Of a stretch of DNA of 11,936 bases, positions 1-5,201 are shown one piece after another. Both the position numbers and the translations under genes were made by a program. This DNA comes from Dehalococcoidia bacterium. GTDB taxonomy: Bacteria; Chloroflexota; Dehalococcoidia; UBA3495. The notes under the pieces are model-generated. The model saw nothing but the letters and a program-made list of their open reading frames with translations, was not told the origin of the DNA and did not search any database. Location of the stretch: assembly GCA_028822675.1 (NCBI GenBank), contig JAPKDE010000057.1:1-11936 (forward strand). Reading direction: 5' to 3'. The number at the start of each line of letters is the position of its first letter. The first letter of the stretch is position 1.

Positions 1-536
1 TTGCCGCACTCCACAACGTGGTGCTGATTCGCGCCATGGAAGTGGAGACTGACTACGGTCACATGCTGGCTTTCGGCTTAGACCGTTATCAAGCTGGCTT
101 CAACAAAGCCGCCGAACTCCGCAAGGCCGCCACCGCAGCCGGCGGGTTCGTCATCACGGCCCATCCCTTTCGTGGCGTGTTAAGCGGCGGGCACCGAAGT
201 AGGGCGCTGATCTACCAATCAATTGACGACCCGCTGCCAGAAGTTCCGGAAGATGCCCTGGATCACCCGGTCTTCAAGTTGGCCGATGCTATTGAAGTTG
301 CCAATGGGGGCACTGTTGACCGCGAAAACGATTTTGCCATGGCCGTTGCCGGACTGCTGAAGATGCCGATTACCGGCGGCAGCGATGCCCACTCCACCCA
401 CGGCTTAGGCAAGTTCCTGACCGAGTTCGATGACGAGGTCAATACCGAGGCTGAATTCTTGAAGGCTCTGCATTCAAAGCAGTATCACCCGGTAACCGGG
501 TTGAGACAGGGCAACCTTCAGCCCTACGCCATCTAA
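1..536 (+). CDS. PHP-domain metal-dependent phosphoesterase, 3' part
   Basis: The gene is cut by the left edge. The first complete codon is at 3-5, the frame is open to the edge, and TAA is at 534-536, so 177 residues are visible. The fragment shows metal-ligand motifs of the PHP (polymerase and histidinol phosphatase) superfamily. TAHPFR lies near nt 155-172, an EVANGG strand end follows, and GGSDAHSTHGLG lies near nt 376-411, where the GSDAH box supplies C-terminal Asp/His metal ligands. Family knowledge suggests a di- or trinuclear-metal phosphoesterase acting on phosphorylated small molecules or nucleic-acid ends. The substrate cannot be told from this part. A GTG at 18 is only an internal codon, because the upstream residues read AALHN in the same frame and match the flow of the domain. 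The gene converges on the flotillin gene and ends 36 bp before a bidirectional terminator. Confidence 0.85.
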   Translation, partial: AALHNVVLIRAMEVETDYGHMLAFGLDRYQAGFNKAAELRKAATAAGGFVITAHPFRGVLSGGHRSRALIYQSIDDPLPEVPEDALDHPVFKLADAIEVANGGTVDRENDFAMAVAGLLKMPITGGSDAHSTHGLGKFLTEFDDEVNTEAEFLKALHSKQYHPVTGLRQGNLQPYAI

Positions 537-572
537 GCACTGAATCTAGCAACTGATACATGACTCAATAAC

Positions 573-603
573 AAAAAACTGCCGGGTAACCCGGCAGTTT
601 TTT
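573..603. terminator. bidirectional intrinsic terminator between PHP gene and flotillin
   Basis: This is a perfect 14-bp inverted repeat (573-586 with 590-603) around a 3-nt loop. The GC-rich core ACTGCCGGG is flanked by six A on the left and six T on the right, so either strand gives a hairpin followed by a U-tract. It sits 37 nt after the PHP stop and 53 nt after the flotillin stop, so it can serve both convergent genes. Confidence 0.95.
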
Positions 604-655
604 GGTTCATCAGCCGATTCAGTTTTGTTGACAATCTTTTTACTTTAACGGCTTC

Positions 656-2017
656 CTACTTCAATGGAGAGGCGTCCGTTTCTGAGTCAGGCAGTTGCTG
701 ATTGTCATCGGAACCGTTTTTGAGATTGAATTCAGCTAGGTTTTTCAATGTAGACAAGATGTCTATGCCGGTCAGTGCCTCCACCACGGAGGGTAGCTCA
801 GCCATTATGCTGGTAATATCTCTCGTTAGGCGGCTGGCACCAATACCACCGGACTCTCCATTCCCGCCTCCGCTGATCATCACAATCTTTTCTGTCTTCG
901 CTAGCGGAGCCGAAATTGCAGCGGCAACTTGGGGAAGACGGTCGAACAATTGCTCGATAAGCGCGGCCTGTCCGTATTCCTTCCAAGCGGCCGCTTTGCG
1001 ATCCATTGCCTCAGCTTCTGCCAGACCTTTGGCCTTGATGGCTTCAGCTTCAGCATGTCCTCGGACGCGAATCGGCTCAGCCTCAGCTTCAGCTTCGGCA
1101 ATGACCCGGGCTCTGTTACCCGCTGCTACAGTCTCTAATTGTTCACGTTCAGCGTTCGCCGGCCTTCTTACCGTGGCTTCCAATTCCTGCTCTTTTCGAT
1201 AAACTTCTTGTTGTTGAACTTCGATCTGCTTCTGGCGCTCGATCACTTCAACCTGCATCTCTTGTTCCCGAATATCCTTCTGTGTCTTGGCTGCTTGAAG
1301 CTGATAGGTAAGCTCAGCCTCAGCTAGACGCGCGTTAGATTCTCGATCATAGGAAGCCTTTTGAATGTTGAAGTCCCGTTCTGATTCCGCAATGGCAGTG
1401 TCTGCCGCAAACCGGGCAGCTTGGGCCTCTTGGTCAGCGGCCGCTGACCTAATCGAAGAGTCGCGGTCTGCTTCTGCTTGGGCTATCAAAGCGTCCCTTT
1501 TTACCTCTGCTGTCCATCCTATACCTAGGGCCTCCAGATAGCCCTGTTCATCTTGAATGTCGCGGATGGTAAAGCTGACAATCTCAAGGCCCATTCGGGA
1601 CATATCCGTGTCAGCGACTTCACGTACCTGAGTGGCAAATCCATCTCTATCTTGGTAGATTTCCTCCACCGACATCGTACCCAGAATCGAGCGCTGGTTA
1701 CCCTCAACTGTCTGCAGGGCGACTTCAGCAATCTCATTGGGTGTTTTGCCAAGAAATTGTTGTGCTGCCACCCGAATGGATTCTTCACTGCTGCCCACTT
1801 TCACCTGGGCCACACCGTCTACTGAAACTGCTACCCCTTCTTTGGTATAGACCTTATTTGTCTGTGGGTTTAGGGTCATCACCTCCAGGGATAAAGTCTG
1901 TACTCTTTGAAGTATTGGAATCACGAAAGCTCTGCCGCCAACCACAATTTTGGGTTGTTTGCCGCCTCCGGAAATTACTAACGCTTGGTTTGGGCCTGTC
2001 GTATGAAAACCTGGCAT
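656..2017 (-). CDS. flotillin (SPFH/band 7 scaffold protein), eukaryote-like form
   Basis: This 453-residue flotillin is a membrane-microdomain scaffold. The SPFH domain spans about residues 5-200 and contains TGPNQALVISGG, GRAFVIPILQ, TKEGVAVSVDGVAQVKV, QFLGKTPNEIAE and MSVEEIYQDRDGF. A long Ala/Glu-rich coiled coil follows (about 185-355, with repeated AEAEA blocks). The C-terminal part has LPQVAAAISAPLAKTEKI and LTGIDIL. From memory it runs almost without gaps alongside animal flotillin-1. It lacks the N-terminal membrane helix of Bacillus FloT-type proteins and has no cysteine, so neither a transmembrane nor a palmitoyl anchor is evident. The start is firm: an in-frame TAA lies five codons upstream (2030-2032), and a GGAAG ribosome site precedes the ATG. 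It lies 62 bp downstream of nfeD on the same strand, the usual NfeD-flotillin pairing. The tail after about residue 425 is polar and poorly conserved. Confidence 0.95.
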   Translation of the reverse strand: MPGFHTTGPNQALVISGGGKQPKIVVGGRAFVIPILQRVQTLSLEVMTLNPQTNKVYTKEGVAVSVDGVAQVKVGSSEESIRVAAQQFLGKTPNEIAEVALQTVEGNQRSILGTMSVEEIYQDRDGFATQVREVADTDMSRMGLEIVSFTIRDIQDEQGYLEALGIGWTAEVKRDALIAQAEADRDSSIRSAAADQEAQAARFAADTAIAESERDFNIQKASYDRESNARLAEAELTYQLQAAKTQKDIREQEMQVEVIERQKQIEVQQQEVYRKEQELEATVRRPANAEREQLETVAAGNRARVIAEAEAEAEPIRVRGHAEAEAIKAKGLAEAEAMDRKAAAWKEYGQAALIEQLFDRLPQVAAAISAPLAKTEKIVMISGGGNGESGGIGASRLTRDITSIMAELPSVVEALTGIDILSTLKNLAEFNLKNGSDDNQQLPDSETDASPLK

Positions 2018-2079
2018 GGTTATCTTCCATTAAATCGTCTGGTAAAAATCAAATTTGGTCCGACTTATTTAGACCGCCA

Positions 2080-2355
2080 TTACGGCTGTTTCGTTCTGCC
2101 ACCACGGAGCAGTTTTCCGAAGCTAAGCCAACTCCTAGATTCGATTTCAGGCGGTTGAGTAGAAACCACTAAAACCCCAGTTCCATATACTCCCATGACT
2201 GTAACCTCCTCTTTTTCAAGGATCACGTCTCCGATTTTGGTGGTCGCCGTCCATTCTTGGCCGTCGACCAAAACTTTGCCGGTGGGGCTAACGTCTGCAA
2301 TTACGACACCGCGTTTACCCACCAAGTCGGGTTCGATACCGGTGTAATTTCCCGA
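2080..2355 (-). CDS. nfeD: NfeD fragment 3: C-terminal OB-fold domain
   Basis: These are 91 residues in the same frame as fragment 2, directly after the TAA. The pattern TGIEPDLVGKRGVV, VSPTGKVLVDG, GQEW and VTVMGVYGTGVLVV is the soluble NfeD OB-fold domain that closes the long form. No ATG or GTG start with a ribosome site is visible between the TAA and the domain. The first possible start is TTG at 2323-2325, already inside the conserved strand, so separate expression as a free domain looks unlikely. Confidence 0.7.
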   Translation of the reverse strand, partial: SGNYTGIEPDLVGKRGVVIADVSPTGKVLVDGQEWTATTKIGDVILEKEEVTVMGVYGTGVLVVSTQPPEIESRSWLSFGKLLRGGRTKQP

Positions 2356-3192
2356 TTATGACCCGGTTGGTTTCATCAAGTAACCGAAAACCAGCGCAGA
2401 TAAAACCATCAAACTGCCAGCGCCCCCAATCAGCCAACTGCTCACCTTCAAACTCGGTTCCGAGATATCAGGCGTTTCCGCAAAGCCTCCAAACAGCAAA
2501 ATAGGCCCTAAGATGAATGAAACCACTCCACCGGCGATGAATATCCCCAATCCGCCTTCTTGGGTTTCCAGGTAGAAAAGGACCATGGCGAGCAGAATCA
2601 GGCCAACTCCAACCCAGTTAACAGGCATCTGGCCAGCACCGACAAAACCCAAGGCGAGGGCAATTGCGCCAATTACTCCAGGGCCCATCAACCCGGGAGT
2701 CATGAGTTCGGCCAAAATCCCCGGTCCGCCAATAGTCAAGAACAAGAAAACTAGGTTTGGGTTTGTTATCACGCCAAGGAAATCTTCAAGCAAGTTCCGG
2801 TGTAGCTCGCGAATTTCCAGGTCTTTGGTGTTCAGGGTCTGAGTCCCGCGCGGGGTGATGACCGATTTCCCGTCAATCTGGCGCAGCAGGTCTGGTAGGT
2901 CGGAGGCAATCAGGTCAACTACATTTAATTCCAGCGCTTCTCTGGCGGAATACGAGCGGGCCAGGGTAACCGTCTCTTCCAGAGCTTTGCTGTTCCGGCC
3001 CTTGGTTTGAGCGATGCTCTGGATAAATGCCCTGGTGTCTTCGTTGATCTTCTTAGCCAGCGTTTCAGGGAGGTCTTGTCCGCCGGACGCTATTGGGGAG
3101 GCCGTACCGATGTTGGTACCGGGGGACATAACAGCAAACGAAGCTGCTGCGGTGATAAAAGTCCCTGCGGAGGCGGCTCGCGCCCCGGAGGG
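2356..3192 (-). CDS. nfeD: NfeD fragment 2: protease catalytic part and five membrane helices
   Basis: The frame is open from the deletion site to TAA 2356-2358. It starts with SGARAASAGTFITAAAS. The Ser of ASAG (residue 117 of the restored protein) is the expected nucleophile. The segment MSPGTNIGTASPI follows, then AKKINEDTRAFI, where K157 (or K156) is the expected catalytic lysine of this Ser/Lys dyad family. After the LNVVDLIA element come five hydrophobic helices at about restored residues 255-272, 280-297, 301-318, 323-344 and 361-382. The first in-frame ATG is at 3127-3129, after the Ser codon, so independent translation would give an inactive protease. Confidence 0.75.
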   Translation of the reverse strand, partial: PSGARAASAGTFITAAASFAVMSPGTNIGTASPIASGGQDLPETLAKKINEDTRAFIQSIAQTKGRNSKALEETVTLARSYSAREALELNVVDLIASDLPDLLRQIDGKSVITPRGTQTLNTKDLEIRELHRNLLEDFLGVITNPNLVFLFLTIGGPGILAELMTPGLMGPGVIGAIALALGFVGAGQMPVNWVGVGLILLAMVLFYLETQEGGLGIFIAGGVVSFILGPILLFGGFAETPDISEPSLKVSSWLIGGAGSLMVLSALVFGYLMKPTGS

Positions 3193-3518
3193 AACACGAA
3201 TACGGCTATCGGCACATTCGAGTTCAAGATCGACGCAACCATGTCCCTAGTTGAGCTTAAAAGGTCACCGAGAGTATCAAGGTTGATTACGACCAACTTT
3301 GCCCCATTTCCATCAGCTTCTGTGAGGCTTCGTTTCAGGTAGCGCTCACTAACGGTATCAATGGGGCCGTCGATGGTTATTACGCCAACATATGGGCCTT
3401 CACCGTTGACCGAATTAAATAGGCTAGAGAGGGAAAAGCATAAAATTCCCAAGCAGAATGCTACAAGAGATATCTTTAGCCGGAGGCGTGTCCGGAAATG
3501 TAGTAAGTCATATTCCAT
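3090..3518 (-). CDS. nfeD: NfeD fragment 1: signal peptide and start of protease domain
   Basis: The readable frame is 142 codons from the ATG. Residues 1-14 are charged (RTRLRLK) and residues 15-34 are hydrophobic (ISLVAFCLGILCFSL), a typical signal peptide or anchor. The protease fold begins at YVGVITIDGPID and continues through KLVVINLDTLGDLLSSTRDM to AVFVFP (residue about 110). In the third element the family usually shows a TPGG-type turn, and here it reads DTLGD. The last 32 residues, rich in Pro, Gln and Leu, are an out-of-frame tail caused by the deletion and should not be taken as protein. No clear Shine-Dalgarno site precedes the ATG. Confidence 0.7.
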   Translation of the reverse strand: MEYDLLHFRTRLRLKISLVAFCLGILCFSLSSLFNSVNGEGPYVGVITIDGPIDTVSERYLKRSLTEADGNGAKLVVINLDTLGDLLSSTRDMVASILNSNVPIAVFVFPPGREPPPQGLLSPQQLRLLLCPPVPTSVRPPQ

Positions 3519-3721
3519 AACTGTTTACGCAAGCCGAAAATAAATAAGACTTCCAACCCTATAACCGCGTCGGATGAAAGTAAAACCTGGTATTAATGCC
3601 AATTGGTGATGCGATGCAAGGCTATACTTGTCTTTTTTCCGGCCTCAGACAGGATAACCGCCTGACTTACGGGACCTAAAAAACCACATCTAAAACACGG
3701 TTTACCCAACAATGTCTGAGC

Positions 3722-3760
3722 TAAAAAGGGCATCCCTTCATGTGAGGGATGCCCTTTTTA
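3722..3760 (-). terminator. intrinsic terminator of the multicopper oxidase gene
   Basis: This is a perfect 16-bp inverted repeat (3722-3737 with 3745-3760), core AGGGATGCCC, 7-nt loop, and A/T tracts on both sides. It lies 22 nt beyond the oxidase stop codon and also seals off the nfeD promoter region. In the other direction it would also work, but no + strand gene reads into it. Confidence 0.93.
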
Positions 3761-3782
3761 TTGCCGTATTTAGAAGTTACTG

Positions 3783-4520
3783 CTATTTGGCTGCTTGTTC
3801 CTCCATGTAGGAGGTGTGGTCCTCGTAATCAAGGGCAATCAGCATGCCACCAGGGTATACGCCCTTATTGGTCACGTGAGAGATGATGTGGCAGTGGAAA
3901 ACCCACGTGCCCGGATTGCTTCCAATGACTTCCACGTCAACCGTTTGCCCCGGAGCGATATCCTGAGTATTGACTACAATCGGATTTGTGACCGGGTTGC
4001 CGTCCAATTGCACCACTTTGAACTGGTGGCCATGCAGGTGCATGGGGTGGTGGAATTGTCTGACGTTAATCATCCTCAACTGAACTTTCTCACCCGTCCT
4101 GATCTTTAGCAGGTCGTCCTCAAGGGTCTTGGGGAAGGATTGCCCGTTGATGGTGTACAGCCCTTGCATCTCATGAAGCATGAGGGTGTATTGGCGATCG
4201 TACTGGGGCAACCCGCCCTGCGGCTCGATGATGAAGGCCCCAAACAGGCCTTTGGACAGTTGAATAATCGTATTTGAGTGGGTGTGGTACATCGCCGTTC
4301 CTGCTTTGGGGGCGATGTACTCATACGTCCAAGTCTCGCCTGGTTGTACGCCGCGCTGGGTTATTCCCGGCACGCCGTCCTGATCGTTGGGTACTTCCAA
4401 GCCGTGCCAGTGAATAGTCGCAGCTTCCGGCAGGTCGTTGGTCAGGTTAACTCTGACTTTGTCGCCCACCGTCGCACGGGTCGCAGGGCTGGGATACTGG
4501 CCGTCGTAGCCCCACCACGG
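3783..4520 (-). CDS. multicopper oxidase fragment 2: both copper domains
   Basis: The frame is open from the break to TAG 3783-3785 and encodes nearly both cupredoxin domains with all copper ligands. The only start-like codon near its beginning is GTG 4467-4469 in TVGDKVRV, inside a conserved strand and without a good ribosome site. Translation without the upstream fragment is therefore doubtful and would give no export signal. Confidence 0.75.
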   Translation of the reverse strand, partial: PWWGYDGQYPSPATRATVGDKVRVNLTNDLPEAATIHWHGLEVPNDQDGVPGITQRGVQPGETWTYEYIAPKAGTAMYHTHSNTIIQLSKGLFGAFIIEPQGGLPQYDRQYTLMLHEMQGLYTINGQSFPKTLEDDLLKIRTGEKVQLRMINVRQFHHPMHLHGHQFKVVQLDGNPVTNPIVVNTQDIAPGQTVDVEVIGSNPGTWVFHCHIISHVTNKGVYPGGMLIALDYEDHTSYMEEQAAK

Positions 4521-4773
4521 TTTCGCCGTCCAATATGTCCCAATCGACCACCTCAGCCGTAAGGTTTATTTCCACGTCCGGGTCTGTGAACCTTGAACCA
4601 GCAACTCCGACTGGTCCATCGCCTAGAACTACCTGAGCTGGGCCGGGATTGGTTGGCGCAGCCGTATTGACGGCATCGGACGCCTTAGATGAGTCATTAC
4701 AGGCAATGACAAACATGCCCACCAAGGCCAACGCCAGTAGAATTAAAATTCTCTTCCCCACATTTCCTCCCAT
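4447..4773 (-). CDS. multicopper oxidase fragment 1: lipoprotein signal and linker
   Basis: This fragment is 108 codons from the ATG. Only the first 84 residues belong to the oxidase: a lipoprotein signal, a Ser/Thr/Pro/Ala linker (about 26-60), and the first strand INLTAEVVDWDILDGE. The last 24 residues (from TVVGLRRP) are out of frame. On its own this would be a lipid-anchored peptide with no copper site. Confidence 0.65.
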   Translation of the reverse strand: MGGNVGKRILILLALALVGMFVIACNDSSKASDAVNTAAPTNPGPAQVVLGDGPVGVAGSRFTDPDVEINLTAEVVDWDILDGETVVGLRRPVSQPCDPCDGGRQSQS

Positions 4774-5201
4774 CTATGTGCCTCCATTTGATTGATTCGT
4801 ATGTTTTCCACATCGCAAGGCCGCCGAGTTCGCAACCAAGTTTCTATAGTCGTCCCTTTAGTCGAGAGAGATTGCGGGGGTTTTGGCCACCTTGCAGGTC
4901 TGTGGTTTCAATCTGTGAAAATTGTCGCATTCTCTTGTTTGGTCAGTAACGTCCGGATGGATCCTAATCTTCGCGGCAAAAGGCCTAAGGAAATTGGGCC
5001 GTTCGATACATCGGTGTCACTGCAAATGGCCCAACAGATCAGTCCCTCTGCTTTGCCAGATACGGGAATTGGGAATTGCGCCCTAAAACTGTCAGATTGG
5101 GGTCGAATACCAGTCGTTTGCGTGCTAAACTGCCCCAGTCATGGTTGCGTGTTTGCAGGTTATGACAACTTAGGCATGTGTGAGGTTGTGACGGGAGCTT
5201 A
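4774..5201. other. 428-bp divergent spacer between oxidase and dinG
   Basis: No convincing gene is present. The left end carries the oxidase ribosome site (GGAGG, 4781-4785, minus strand). The right end carries the dinG ribosome site (GGAG, 5194-5197). Promoters for both genes should be here, but I find no pair close to TTGACA/TATAAT. An imperfect dyad at 5138-5166 (GTCAT...ATGAC, with TGC/GCA inside) lies 35 bp before dinG and could be an operator. No GAAC-N4-GTTC type SOS box was seen. Confidence 0.5.

Larger units (their letters stand above)
2080..3518 (-). pseudogene. nfeD: nfeD, long form, broken by one frameshift and one in-frame stop
   Basis: Read across the lesions, this is a complete long-form NfeD (about 479 codons). 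It has a signal peptide, a ClpP-like serine protease domain, five membrane helices and a C-terminal OB-fold domain. Long NfeD proteins are membrane proteases or scaffolds encoded beside flotillin or stomatin, and here flotillin follows 62 bp downstream. Lesion 1 is a one-base loss in a short C run on the minus strand near 3190-3192. Frame 3518 reads AVFVFP and then leaves the family pattern, while the other frame resumes with SGARAASAGTF. Lesion 2 is TAA at 2356-2358, with the OB domain continuing in the same frame immediately after it. As written, no product contains the protease Ser together with the signal peptide. Both lesions could be sequence errors, but two in one gene make real decay plausible. 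No canonical slippery heptamer is present at the frameshift. Confidence 0.88.
3783..4773 (-). pseudogene. two-domain multicopper oxidase lipoprotein with one frameshift
   Basis: Restored by removing one base, this is a 329-residue lipoprotein of the two-domain laccase/nitrite-reductase-like family. Signal peptide residues 7-24 end in lipobox VIAC (C25). Domain 1 has HWHG (H121, H123) and YHTHS (H163, H165). Domain 2 has HPMHLHGH (H242, H245, H247) and FHCHIISH (H293, C294, H295, H299), with M310 as a possible axial ligand. Cys is absent from the equivalent place in domain 1, so the type 1 copper sits only in domain 2, as in small laccases. The probable role is oxidation of phenols, Cu(I) or other metals outside the membrane. 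The break is in the AAA run at 4521-4523: the N-terminal frame reads DWDILDGE and the C-terminal frame resumes PWWGYDGQYPSP. The start has a textbook GGAGG (4781-4785) seven bases before the ATG. Error and true mutation cannot be told apart here. Confidence 0.88.

Noticed and set aside
628..650. TTGACA at 628-633 as a + strand promoter
   Set aside because: No -10 element at 16-18 bp, and no + strand gene follows before the flotillin terminus.
1000..1110. Short tandem CAGCTT/GCTTCAGC-like repeats
   Set aside because: These are the codons of the Ala/Glu heptads in the flotillin coiled coil, not an independent DNA repeat.
702..1202. Long antisense open frame opposite flotillin
   Set aside because: A Ser/Ala-rich mirror of the GC-biased coiled-coil codons; no ribosome site and no family likeness.
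3186..3194. Programmed -1 frameshift in nfeD
   Set aside because: No canonical slippery heptamer: re-pairing of the Phe tRNA from TTC to GTT would fail, and no strong downstream stem was seen. Indel or error is simpler.
3519..3721. nfeD promoter candidates on the minus strand (TATAGG, TATAGC, ATTAAT)
   Set aside because: Each matches four of six -10 bases at best and none has a fitting -35 at usual spacing, so no site is called.
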